DNA from: a virus
Reading direction: 5' to 3' (one strand)
DNA length: 24,381 bases
IMG/VR virus record: IMGVR_UViG_3300022919_000011
Location: 1-24,381 of that record
Positions 5,713 to 12,306 of the stretch are shown in pieces (the first letter of the stretch is position 1; the number at the start of each line of letters is the position of its first letter). The notes beneath the pieces were generated by a model. That model did no database searches. It had not been told where the DNA came from and was given only the letters and a program-made list of their open reading frames with translations. The translations under genes and the position numbers were made by a program.

Positions 5713-6681
5713 ATGACTTTCCGCTATATCTCGGACGAAGCTTTCGTTTCGGATGCCCAGCAACAACTGGCATTTCTGACCCCGCAACTCTACCGCATCA
5801 ATACTGCGGTCGAGATGATCAAATATCCGTCCTACGATTACGCCCGTCTCCTGCCGATCAATACGGACGGCGATATGTGGGACATCGGTTCGGTGTTCTA
5901 TTCGGGCGACATCGCAGGCAAGGTCGAGTTCCTGTCGGGCAAGGGCTTCGATATGCCATACGCCGATATTGCTCAGACCCAATTCGTGCAGCAAAACTAT
6001 CTGGCCGGTCTCGGTTACGAATGGTCGCTGCAAGAACTGAACCGAGCCGCCAAGCTGGGTCGCAACCTGGGGACGGACAAGGCATCGGCGGCTCGCAAGG
6101 TTGCCGAATCTTTTGTCTATTCGTTCATGGTTCGCGGATCGACGGAAAAGAACGTCACCGGCCTGATCAACAACGCATCGGTTCCGACTGCGACCGTTCC
6201 TGCGGATGGCACCGGATCGTCTACCCTGTGGTCCACCAAGACCCCGGAACTGATCCTGCGCGACATCAATCTGGCCCTGACCGACCCGATTAACGCGACC
6301 AAGGAAACTTCTATTCCGAACCGCCTGATGCTGCCATCCTCGCGACTGCAATATCTGGCCGCGACGCCTTATGCGGTGGACGGCGGATCGAACACGATCC
6401 TGAAGTTCCTGCAAGAGAACAACCAATACACCGCTCAGACCCGCCAACCGCTGGAAATCATCGGTTCGCGCGAACTGGAAACGGCTGGTGGTTCGTCCTC
6501 GGCTCGCATGGTTGCTTACGAGGCTAGCCGCGATGTCGTTCAGGGCCATCTCCCAGGCCCGCACGAGTTCCTTCCCGCCTTCCAAAAGTCCTCAATGACT
6601 TGGGAAGTCGGCGGGCTGCTGAACGTCGGTGGCGTCGAATGGCGTCTGCCGAAGGGTGGATCGTATCGCGACGGAATCTAA
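5713..6681 (+). CDS. Major capsid protein (DUF2184 family)
   Basis: The protein has 322 residues. Family features are visible: an N-terminal arm without signal (FVSDAQQQLAFLTPQLYRI), a GKGFDMPYADI segment near residue 77, GLGYEWSLQELNRAAKLG near residue 98, and the C-terminal WEVGGLLNVGGVEWRLP that ends most DUF2184 shells. It forms the icosahedral shell, expected to have the HK97 fold. Codons are strongly C/G-ending and regular, as expected of a highly expressed gene. A GGGGCCGAG site precedes the ATG and a strong terminator follows directly, which would boost or isolate its message. Confidence 0.9.
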   Translation: MTFRYISDEAFVSDAQQQLAFLTPQLYRINTAVEMIKYPSYDYARLLPINTDGDMWDIGSVFYSGDIAGKVEFLSGKGFDMPYADIAQTQFVQQNYLAGLGYEWSLQELNRAAKLGRNLGTDKASAARKVAESFVYSFMVRGSTEKNVTGLINNASVPTATVPADGTGSSTLWSTKTPELILRDINLALTDPINATKETSIPNRLMLPSSRLQYLAATPYAVDGGSNTILKFLQENNQYTAQTRQPLEIIGSRELETAGGSSSARMVAYEASRDVVQGHLPGPHEFLPAFQKSSMTWEVGGLLNVGGVEWRLPKGGSYRDGI

Positions 6682-6706
6682 CCCCGCCTAAAAAAAACGG
6701 ACGAAC

Positions 6707-6737
6707 AGGCCGCACTTTCACAGGTGCGGCCTTTTTG
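6707..6737 (+). terminator. Intrinsic terminator after the major capsid gene
   Basis: The stem AGGCCGCAC (6707-6715) pairs perfectly with GTGCGGCCT (6724-6732) around an 8-nt loop. It runs into TTTTT at 6732-6736. It ends the capsid block 25 bases after the major capsid stop. Downstream neck and tail genes need read-through, antitermination or a new promoter. Confidence 0.88.
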
Positions 6738-6766
6738 TTAGGGTGCGTCATATCAGGAGATATGAG

Positions 6767-6973
6767 ATGAAATTCAAGAACAACGCCCCCGGTCCACGCG
6801 CCGTTTATAAGCACTCGTCAAAAGAACTTGGCGGTGGCGTTTCTGTGTGGATTGACCCCGGCGAAACGGTCGAGATTGACGGCGTGTCGGACGCCGAAAT
6901 CAAGAATGCCGAAGAATATGGCGTTACGACTGAAAAACGCGGCCCAGGTCGTCCTCCCAAGGCTCCTGAATAA
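6767..6973 (+). CDS. Small capsid/connector-region protein with AT-hook-like tail
   Basis: The protein has 68 residues. The start at 6767 follows AGGAGA with good spacing; an upstream in-frame ATG at 6743 lacks a site and lies next to the terminator. The N-terminal part (FKNNAPGPRAVY, GGGVSVWIDPGETVEI) looks like a small beta domain found in little structural proteins near phage capsid genes. The C-terminus ends RGPGRPPKAPE, which contains the GRP core of an AT-hook flanked by basic residues. That could be a DNA contact or simply a disordered basic tail. It is coupled to the DUF4054 gene by TAATG. Confidence 0.65.
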   Translation: MKFKNNAPGPRAVYKHSSKELGGGVSVWIDPGETVEIDGVSDAEIKNAEEYGVTTEKRGPGRPPKAPE

Positions 6974-7392
6974 TGGCCTACGTTGTCCCCACGTTCGCAG
7001 ACTTAAGGGTAAAATATCCTGCGTTCACAGACACACCAGAAGCGACGATCACGGCCTATATCGCGTCGGCACAGGTCGATACGTCGTGGCTTGAGGCGGA
7101 TTATGCGAACGCTATCATGGCGTATGCGGCGTGGGCGATGACGGACGCGGGAATCGGTACTGGCGGCGAGATTGCCGGCTATGTCGGGCAGGGAATCAAC
7201 CGCCTGAAGTCCGGAACGCTGGACGTGTCTTTCTCTGACGCCGCGACATCTGCGACGGGTTTCGCAACGAACGTCTATGGACGCGAATACGACCGCCTGT
7301 TGCGAAAGAACAAGGGCGGACCTCGGGTCGTTCGTGGGTGCGTGGGGCCGGTCTATGACGGCTACAGGAACGGAATTCTGCCGTGGGCCTGA
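6973..7392 (+). CDS. Head-tail connector / adaptor protein (DUF4054)
   Basis: The protein has 139 residues. The opening MAYVVPTFADLRVKYPAFTD and the later YVGQGINRLKSGTLDVSF and YGREYDRLLRKNKGGPRVV segments match DUF4054 proteins of siphovirus and myovirus necks. The family is predicted to be the adaptor that docks under the portal (gp6/gp15 type). It begins in a TAATG overlap with the previous gene, and its own TGA is overlapped by the next start. Confidence 0.84.
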   Translation: MAYVVPTFADLRVKYPAFTDTPEATITAYIASAQVDTSWLEADYANAIMAYAAWAMTDAGIGTGGEIAGYVGQGINRLKSGTLDVSFSDAATSATGFATNVYGREYDRLLRKNKGGPRVVRGCVGPVYDGYRNGILPWA

Positions 7393-7733
7393 TGACGGGC
7401 GATGGTTCGGCGATCCTGAATTCTGTGTTTGGCGCTATCTATCCGTCCGGAACACTGATCCAGCGCACGATTACCGAGGACGCTGGCGGATCCCAGACGG
7501 TCACGACGACCAGTGTCCCGATCAAGGTTCAGACTGATCGCGTCACCGAGTCCATGCGCCAACAGCCGGGATATACCGACAAAGACGTGCGCCTGATCGT
7601 CCTCAGTGCGGGCGTGTCGGCGATCACGAGCGACGACCAGATTATCGACAGTCGCGGCGATACGTGGTCACTCATAGACCCCGCGCTCGATGTCTGCGGC
7701 TCTCACTATGAAATGCGCGGCCAACGCGTATAG
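7392..7733 (+). CDS. Head closure / stopper-like neck protein
   Basis: The protein has 113 residues from ATG 7392, which overlaps the preceding stop as TGATG. A GTG nine bases upstream (7383) is a possible alternative. The beta-rich pattern (TLIQRTITEDAGGSQTVTTT, VRLIVLSAGVS, GDTWSLIDPALD) fits the head-closure proteins that follow DUF4054 adaptors. The call rests on position and fold pattern rather than a clear family motif. It probably plugs the portal after packaging and joins the tail. Confidence 0.62.
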   Translation: MTGDGSAILNSVFGAIYPSGTLIQRTITEDAGGSQTVTTTSVPIKVQTDRVTESMRQQPGYTDKDVRLIVLSAGVSAITSDDQIIDSRGDTWSLIDPALDVCGSHYEMRGQRV

Positions 7734-7740
7734 TCGGCGG

Positions 7741-8544
7741 ATGATCGTAAATCTGCCAAAACTAACGAGAGAAAAAGGCATTCGCCGTCAGGTCGTGTTT
7801 CCTGATATCGTGCCGACAATGGCGCTCGAAAACGACCTCCTTGCGATTTACATGGAGACCGTGAAGATTTGGCGCGACGGGATCGTTTCGCTTCTTCTTC
7901 CGTCCTACGTTCAGCCGTCCGCAATTGTAACCGACGCCTCGCCCGCTGAAACCGCCTCCATCATAGGTCGGATATTCGCGGAAGGAGAAATGCGGATTAT
8001 CTATCAGACGCCCAAATTGGCACGGTGGGTTAGCCGCGTCGGCGCATGGAACGGCGAGAAAACGATTAGCGCAGCGAGGTCAGCGACGGGCGTTGAAATC
8101 GCTCCTTACATGCGCCTGATTGATATTCAGCCGCAGCTTGACGAGGCCATCCGCCTGAACGTCTCGATGTTTCGCACAATCAACGCAGACACGCGGTCGC
8201 GCATCGAAAACATTATGGCCGACGCCATTGTAAACAGGCGCAACAAAAAGTACGTGACCAAGGCTCTTTCGGAAGCATTGGGAATTTCACAGCGTCGTGC
8301 ACGTAATGCTGCCGGCGATCAACTACACAAACTCAACGTTGCCCTGACCTCGATCCGAAATCAGGAACTCGGCATCAGTCGGTTTAAGTGGGTCACTCGC
8401 GGAGACGGCAAGGTCCGTCCGCTGCACGTCACTTATGGAGGAAAGATTTTCAGATGGGATAAGCCACCATCAGACGGGTTGCCAGGGTTTCCAATCAACT
8501 GCCGCTGCACGGCGCGTTCGGTGTTTGGGGATGACGATGGCTAA
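7741..8544 (+). CDS. Phage head morphogenesis protein (MuF/SPP1 gp7-like)
   Basis: The protein has 267 residues. The C-terminal 90 residues carry the MuF_C pattern: helix with LNVALTSIRNQELG, then FKWVTRGDGKVRPLHV, then GKIFRWD and PGFPINCRCTARSVF. The NCRC end is diagnostic. The N-terminal two thirds are helical. MuF proteins are minor head components needed for morphogenesis and sometimes travel with the DNA. No C-terminal toxin fusion is present, so this is the plain form. ATG 7741 stands 7 bases after the previous stop with only a weak CGGCGG site; the 3' end overlaps the next gene by 8 bp. Confidence 0.88.
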   Translation: MIVNLPKLTREKGIRRQVVFPDIVPTMALENDLLAIYMETVKIWRDGIVSLLLPSYVQPSAIVTDASPAETASIIGRIFAEGEMRIIYQTPKLARWVSRVGAWNGEKTISAARSATGVEIAPYMRLIDIQPQLDEAIRLNVSMFRTINADTRSRIENIMADAIVNRRNKKYVTKALSEALGISQRRARNAAGDQLHKLNVALTSIRNQELGISRFKWVTRGDGKVRPLHVTYGGKIFRWDKPPSDGLPGFPINCRCTARSVFGDDDG

Positions 8545-8998
8545 AATATCTGGCGTGAACGTGCACCGCGCCCGCTTGGCCCGTATGCGGCGCGTATCGG
8601 ACCCAGCTTTGATCGCGCTATACGATCAGGGAGAGACGATCAGAAACGACGCAGCGAATTCGATTATCGAAGGCTCTGTGTCTGGGCCAGCGCACAAACC
8701 CTCGGCGCCAGGATCCCCGCCTAATCGAGACACGGGTAATCTAGACAAATCGATCGACGTTCGGATCAATAAGTCGCGTAAGACCGTGTCTGTGATCGCG
8801 CGCGCTGAATATGCAGCGGCTCAAGAATTCGGGACTAGCACGTTACCCGCTCGCCCATTCATGCGTCCCGCCTTGCAGCGGAATAAGGATCGCGTTGTAT
8901 TCGGCGTAGTGAAAGCCGTTAACGACGTGAACGTGAAGGTATTTAAGGGTCAGGTCGCGTTTGATCGGTCGAGGGCGAAGTATGAGGATGGCGGTTAG
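8537..8998 (+). CDS. HK97 gp10-like neck / tail completion protein
   Basis: The protein has 153 residues. The run DTGNLDKSIDVRI, then AEYAAAQEFGTSTLPARPFMRPAL is the classic HK97-gp10/DUF646 signature. These proteins sit in the neck near the head-tail interface. The start at 8537 was chosen over ATG 8531 because the GGGG at 8527-8530 then has 6-nt spacing. The preceding MuF gene overlaps by 8 bp. Its TAG stop overlaps the stop of the leftward gene coming from the other side. Confidence 0.88.
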   Translation: MAKISGVNVHRARLARMRRVSDPALIALYDQGETIRNDAANSIIEGSVSGPAHKPSAPGSPPNRDTGNLDKSIDVRINKSRKTVSVIARAEYAAAQEFGTSTLPARPFMRPALQRNKDRVVFGVVKAVNDVNVKVFKGQVAFDRSRAKYEDGG

Positions 8999-9294
8999 AG
9001 TTTGGTCGCTCTGTCGATTACGGCACGAGCAGTCCTGATCGAGCCGCGCGTGATGCGATAGGCATAGTGGCAGGGTTCATCGTCTGGGCCAGACGTAATA
9101 CCAAGGTTCGCGAATGGCGCTAGAGCGTTCAGCAATTCGGCCATCAGCTCATCAACAGGCCGAACCGCCATCATGGCCGCGTCCAGCGCTTCAAAATGTC
9201 CGTCTGCGTACTCACTGGCTTTTTGCTCCGTCGTGTACGTCCCGCCACACGCATCAACAGCGCGTTCAGCGGTTTTGTCAGGGTGAATTTCCAT
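8995..9294 (-). CDS. Small leftward hypothetical phage protein
   Basis: The protein has 99 residues. TGGAGAGA stands 8 nt before the ATG, the same leader as at the other leftward unit at 3044. The sequence resembles small soluble helical proteins frequent in phages of Proteobacteria (MAELLNALAPFANLGITSGPDDEPCHYAYRI given in two pieces: MAELLNALAPFANLG and DEPCHYAYRI), of unknown function. Cys and His are present near the middle and end, but no metal site is evident. It faces the neck operon with overlapping stops and likely belongs to a different expression class. Confidence 0.68.
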   Translation of the reverse strand: MEIHPDKTAERAVDACGGTYTTEQKASEYADGHFEALDAAMMAVRPVDELMAELLNALAPFANLGITSGPDDEPCHYAYRITRGSIRTARAVIDRATKL

Positions 9295-9377
9295 CTCGAT
9301 CTCTCCAAATCTAACCCGACGCTACCCAATCCCATCCTTTTCGTCTATACCCTTTCTAACATTTTCGGAGCTACCCC

Positions 9378-9884
9378 ATGGCCGTTGCCGCCTCTATCCG
9401 CGTCGCCCTCGATTTCAGCCAGACCGGATCGGCTGATTTCGGCCCTCCGCGTTTTCAGGGCAAGCTCGAAAAGCTGTTGGCGCTCGCGAACGGAACTGGT
9501 GTCGGTCAGGCAGACATTCTGTTCGTGGATGAGCGCACCGTCGCATCGGCGTCGAACGATGATCTGGACCTTGCCGGCGTTCTGTCGTCCGCGTTCGGCC
9601 AGACGATCACCGCCGTTGAGGTTGTTGCCGTCGTGCTGTTCAATAGCCCGCTTCTGGCATCGGACCCCGCTAACACGACGAACCTGACGTTGGGTGGCGG
9701 CACGAATCCTGTTCCTGCGATTTCGTCCGGCGCCATTGGTCCGAATGGGATGGTCCTGCTGGCTGATCCGGATGCGGGTGGGCTGGCGACCGTGACACCT
9801 GCGACGGGTGATATCCTGCGGGTGGCGAATAGCAGCGGCGCGGCTGCGAAGTATTGCATTGGGATTGTGGGGCGCAGCAGCTAG
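9378..9884 (+). CDS. Uncharacterised virion structural protein
   Basis: The protein has 168 residues, almost entirely beta-prone, Gly/Ala/Thr/Val rich and free of long helices. Recognisable stretches such as GVGQADILFVDERTVAS, DDLDLAGVLSSAFGQTI and the closing TGDILRVANSSGAA belong to a type of phage structural protein seen between neck and tail genes. A jelly-roll-like decoration or tail protein is plausible. CGGAG is 8 nt before the ATG. It lies immediately after the divergent leader shared with the leftward gene, so it would be the first gene of a new rightward transcript or depend on read-through. Confidence 0.68.
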   Translation: MAVAASIRVALDFSQTGSADFGPPRFQGKLEKLLALANGTGVGQADILFVDERTVASASNDDLDLAGVLSSAFGQTITAVEVVAVVLFNSPLLASDPANTTNLTLGGGTNPVPAISSGAIGPNGMVLLADPDAGGLATVTPATGDILRVANSSGAAAKYCIGIVGRSS

Positions 9885-9886
9885 TT

Positions 9887-10117
9887 ATGCGCGTCCGCTT
9901 CACATCCCCCTTCGACTACGTCACCCTGCGCTCTAAATCGGGCACTCCACGGGCGTCTGTGGCCTATCAGCCGGGAGAACTGACTGTGCCGCGCGCGCAT
10001 GGGGAGGCGGCTGTAGCGGACGGGTATGCGGTGGAGATTGAGGCGCCGAAGGTTGACGAGGCGAAGGATGCGGGCGTTCACGGCAAACTCGTTCGGCAAA
10101 TCCGCGCCAAAAAATGA
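9887..10117 (+). CDS. Small structural-region protein
   Basis: The protein has 76 residues and starts 2 bases after the previous stop. The N-terminal half (MRVRFTSPFDYVTL, SVAYQPGELTVPRAHGEAAV) forms a small beta unit similar in style to the 68-residue protein at 6767, followed by a basic C-terminal helix (KLVRQIRAKK). Comparable short proteins occur in many phage head-tail clusters without a proven role. The last 4 bp overlap the tail terminator gene. Confidence 0.6.
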   Translation: MRVRFTSPFDYVTLRSKSGTPRASVAYQPGELTVPRAHGEAAVADGYAVEIEAPKVDEAKDAGVHGKLVRQIRAKK

Positions 10118-10554
10118 GCGTTGACCACAACCTCCAACTCCGACGCGCGATCCTACCCCTCATAAAGGTAGAGCCTGTCGTCGTGGAACTCGCAGGAATG
10201 CGAGTGTTTTCCGAGGCGCCGAAAGCCCTGCCAGCGTTCCCGTTCGTGCGCTACGGAAACAGCGACGGGACACCTACTGAGTGGTCATGCACGGAGGGAT
10301 CTGACAATGCCGGAACAATTCACATCTTCTCGCGCGCAGACGGAACCGACGAAGTCGCCAGACTCCGTCGCGCCGTCTGCCGTGCGATCGACGGAAAAAC
10401 AGTCCAGCTTGAAGCTGACGCGGACGACGGGAAATCGGCGACCGCGCTAAATATCCAGGTCACTTTCCTGCCGGCGATCTTCCGCGACACAGACGATGCG
10501 TCAGCGTGGCATGGGGTGATTAACTGGCAGACTGAGGTGGCGGAGGATTTCTAG
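10114..10554 (+). CDS. Tail terminator protein (DUF3168)
   Basis: The protein has 146 residues with the DUF3168 pattern: an N-terminal helix (NLQLRRAILPLI), a FPFVRYGN segment near residue 42, and TIHIFSRADGTDEVARLRRAV near residue 68 followed by beta strands. The family caps the tail tube and joins it to the neck, like HK97 gp10/lambda gpU neighbours. It starts in an ATGA overlap. Its TAG stop shares the palindrome CTAG (10551-10554) with the stop of the leftward gene. Confidence 0.82.
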   Translation: MSVDHNLQLRRAILPLIKVEPVVVELAGMRVFSEAPKALPAFPFVRYGNSDGTPTEWSCTEGSDNAGTIHIFSRADGTDEVARLRRAVCRAIDGKTVQLEADADDGKSATALNIQVTFLPAIFRDTDDASAWHGVINWQTEVAEDF

Positions 10555-11042
10555 TCTGGCGACAGAAGCGATTCTATAACCTTTTGTCGGGAGCCGTAAG
10601 ACTTAGCAAGAAGGTCTAGCCGCTCCCTCACCCTTCGAGAAAGCCTAACGGTGACTGTCGTGTAACCGCGATCAATCAGGCTCGCCATATATTTTCGGTG
10701 CGCTCTGGCTTGGGCCTCGGTTACAGATTTCTGGTGGGGCGTTTCAACTTCGGCGTGGCCGGATTCCTTAGCGACCCTTTCCAGTATTTCATAAGCTTGT
10801 TGATCGGTAATCCTGAACCATTCTCGCCCTCGAATGGGTCCGCCTGAGATTTCGCTAGCGAAAAAATGAGCCCGCCTCTCCATAGCGGCAACAGCCTTGC
10901 CATCCTCGAAAAACATTGCCGTCAAAAGCTGAATCGGTTTTCCGACGCTTGCTTCTAACTGGACCCGTCTAGATGACGGCTTCGCGGCAATTCCTATCTT
11001 GCGATATTCGCCGTCACACATGATGTAGATCGCGCGAGCCAA
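10551..11042 (-). CDS. GIY-YIG/Mug113-type domain fused to a ribbon-helix-helix-like tail
   Basis: The protein has 163 residues and starts at TTG with GGAGA 6-7 nt upstream; ATG at codon 8 would cut into the first strand. Residues 5-77 follow the Mug113/T5orf172 branch of the GIY-YIG nuclease fold: IYIM at 5-8, KIGIA at 15-19, Arg25, then E55, H59 and EWF at 74-76. Residues about 127-163 (TVTVRLSRRVRERLDLLAKS, then QKVIESLL) look like a ribbon-helix-helix DNA-binding domain. The second Tyr/Gly of a strict GIY-YIG motif is replaced, so nuclease activity is not assured. The gene is a leftward island inside the tail operon with its own promoter and an operator-like palindrome, suggesting self-regulation by the C-terminal domain. 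Confidence 0.75.
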   Translation of the reverse strand: MARAIYIMCDGEYRKIGIAAKPSSRRVQLEASVGKPIQLLTAMFFEDGKAVAAMERRAHFFASEISGGPIRGREWFRITDQQAYEILERVAKESGHAEVETPHQKSVTEAQARAHRKYMASLIDRGYTTVTVRLSRRVRERLDLLAKSYGSRQKVIESLLSPD

Positions 11043-11053
11043 TGGCTTCTCCG

Positions 11054-11069
11054 TATGTGTTTACACATA
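11054..11069. promoter_or_regulatory. Palindromic operator candidate
   Basis: TATGTGTTTACACATA consists of perfect 7-bp arms around a 2-bp TT centre. It lies between the -10 candidate and the ribosome site of the leftward gene and overlaps the -10 by 4 bp. That is where a repressor such as the gene's own ribbon-helix-helix-like domain would bind. Confidence 0.6.
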
Positions 11070-11094
11070 TAGCCCGCGCCATTCGTTCGGTCTA
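11066..11094 (-). promoter_or_regulatory. Promoter candidate for the leftward GIY-YIG/RHH gene
   Basis: On the minus strand TAGACCG (11094-11088) is followed after 14 nt by GCTATATG (11073-11066). Against the Caulobacter-type consensus TTGACGS-(10-14)-GCTANAWC it matches 5 of 7 and 6 of 7 informative positions. The start codon is 24 nt downstream. Confidence 0.48.
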
Positions 11095-11133
11095 TAAACA
11101 AAATCAAGCCCGCACTGGCAGGCGGTCATAGCA

Positions 11134-11147
11134 CCATCGGACGATGG
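11134..11147. repeat. Short inverted repeat before the tail tube gene
   Basis: CCATCGGACGATGG is a perfect 6-bp inverted repeat with a 2-bp centre; as RNA it would make a 5-bp hairpin with a GGAC tetraloop. It lies 26 nt before the tail tube start. It may be an operator, an mRNA-stabilising hairpin or chance. Confidence 0.3.
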
Positions 11148-11173
11148 CGCATCCCTTAGAAGGAGCCGCCCTT

Positions 11174-11617
11174 ATGGCGACTATCATTCCGATCAAGTTC
11201 GGTGACGAGGCTTTCCAGTTCGGCAACGGCGGCGATCCGACCGAACTTTTCAGCGAACCGTGCGGCATCACGGGCCGGTCGCGCAATTTCTCGATCAACA
11301 CGCAATCGGATGATCTGCCCGATTGTGATGAACCTGACGCGGTGTCGTTCGACAGCCCCTACAAAATCAGCGTGGGCGAATCGGTTGATCTGCAATTCGT
11401 CACGTCGGCGGCAATGGAACCGCTCATGACGGACCTTGCCTATAACGAGGCGAACACGAACGCGCGCTATGTGATCAACAAGGGGTCGCGAGACGGCTAT
11501 TACGAAGGTCCCGGCATCCTGACTGCGTTGTCCTTTTCGTCGGAACGTCGCGGCAACGTGACCGGAACGGCGACTTGGACCTGGACCGCTAAACCTGTTT
11601 GGGTTCCGGCTGCGTAA
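11174..11617 (+). CDS. Major tail tube protein
   Basis: The protein has 147 residues. AAGGAG (11160-11165) with 8-nt spacing gives one of the strongest ribosome sites in the window, fitting a protein made in many copies, and it decides this start over an in-frame ATG at 11144. The protein is beta-rich (ATIIPIKFGDEAFQFG, ISVGESVDLQFVTS, VTGTATWTWTAKPVWV) with a Trp-rich last strand, as in tail tube and GTA major tail proteins. Position between the tail terminator and the assembly chaperones supports the call. It would polymerise around the tape measure to form the DNA conduit. Confidence 0.75.
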   Translation: MATIIPIKFGDEAFQFGNGGDPTELFSEPCGITGRSRNFSINTQSDDLPDCDEPDAVSFDSPYKISVGESVDLQFVTSAAMEPLMTDLAYNEANTNARYVINKGSRDGYYEGPGILTALSFSSERRGNVTGTATWTWTAKPVWVPAA

Positions 11618-11620
11618 TCC

Positions 11621-12124
11621 ATGACCGCCTTGGCCGAAATCGAACTTGAGTTTGGGGACGGACTTTTCCTTTTCCGCCTCCCCGCTCTTTATCTCGACCG
11701 GCTGCAACGTGATCGTGGCTATGAAGTGACATGGCCCGATGGCGCGACGGGGAAAAAGCCAAAGCCATTCGGTCAGATTTTCCGCGAGCATATGACGGGC
11801 GATTACGACGTTGCCGATTGCGACGCAGTTATCAAACTAGCCTTGACGGCTGGCGGCGGCGGAACTGTTGCGGGCGAGGTCGTAAAACTAGACCCGACAA
11901 AGGCTCGCATGATGTGCGAAAACGTCACCCTGACGTGGCCCATTGAGCAACGGTATTTGTTCGCGGCGACGATCTTGAGGGCCTGCACCTATGGCTACGA
12001 GGCAAAACCGAACGCGGGGGATAGCGAGCCGGGAAACGAGACGCCCCCGATGACGGGGGATACTTCGACCTCGGAGCCGCCGCCGGAAACCTCGCCGTCA
12101 TCGGACAAGGTTACGACCGACTAA
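11621..12124 (+). CDS. Tail assembly chaperone (GTA gp10-like)
   Basis: The protein has 167 residues. The N-terminal 120 residues carry a GTA-gp10/TAC pattern: LAEIELEFGDGLFLFRLPAL, a central helix (DAVIKLALTAGGGG) and IEQRYLFAATILRACTYGYE. The last 45 residues are disordered and rich in Pro, Ser, Thr and Glu. In this position such proteins bind the tape measure and recruit tube subunits. Its TAA overlaps the start of the next small gene as TAATG. The -1 frame behind its disordered tail is open into that gene, so a frameshift product is conceivable. Confidence 0.72.
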   Translation: MTALAEIELEFGDGLFLFRLPALYLDRLQRDRGYEVTWPDGATGKKPKPFGQIFREHMTGDYDVADCDAVIKLALTAGGGGTVAGEVVKLDPTKARMMCENVTLTWPIEQRYLFAATILRACTYGYEAKPNAGDSEPGNETPPMTGDTSTSEPPPETSPSSDKVTTD

Positions 12125-12306
12125 TGAGCGGCGAAATGTCGCTATGGGAATACGGCGCAATAGTTCAAAACTGGAATGACCGCCAACCGAAAGACGGCGC
12201 TATTCCTGAATACACCGGACCAATGCCTAGCGAGGAAGAAAGGGCGGAAATGCAATATCGAACCGCCCAGACTGTCGCCCGCGCGCAATCGAATGCGGTG
12301 CACTAA
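12124..12306 (+). CDS. Second tail assembly chaperone (short)
   Basis: The protein has 60 residues. MSLWEYGAIVQNWNDR resembles the short W-E-Y/W-N helix proteins that follow GTA-gp10-like chaperones and precede tape measures, the partner role of lambda T in the G/GT pair. It is coupled by TAATG at both ends. The Shine-Dalgarno upstream is unclear, so expression probably depends on termination-reinitiation or frameshifting from the gene before it. Confidence 0.65.
   Translation: MSGEMSLWEYGAIVQNWNDRQPKDGAIPEYTGPMPSEEERAEMQYRTAQTVARAQSNAVH

Noticed and set aside
4381-6585. A 734-codon open frame on the minus strand across the capsid genes
   Set aside because: It lies opposite the scaffold, cement and major capsid genes, which have clear family motifs. 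Its translation has no domain pattern and is Arg/Gly/His rich, as expected from the mirrored frame of GC-biased codons.
9300-9377. Promoters in the 83-base divergent leader before 9378
   Set aside because: TCTATACC resembles a -10 on the plus strand, but no -35 stands at a legal distance, and the minus strand gives only a partial GTTAGATT. The region probably contains promoters I cannot define by eye.
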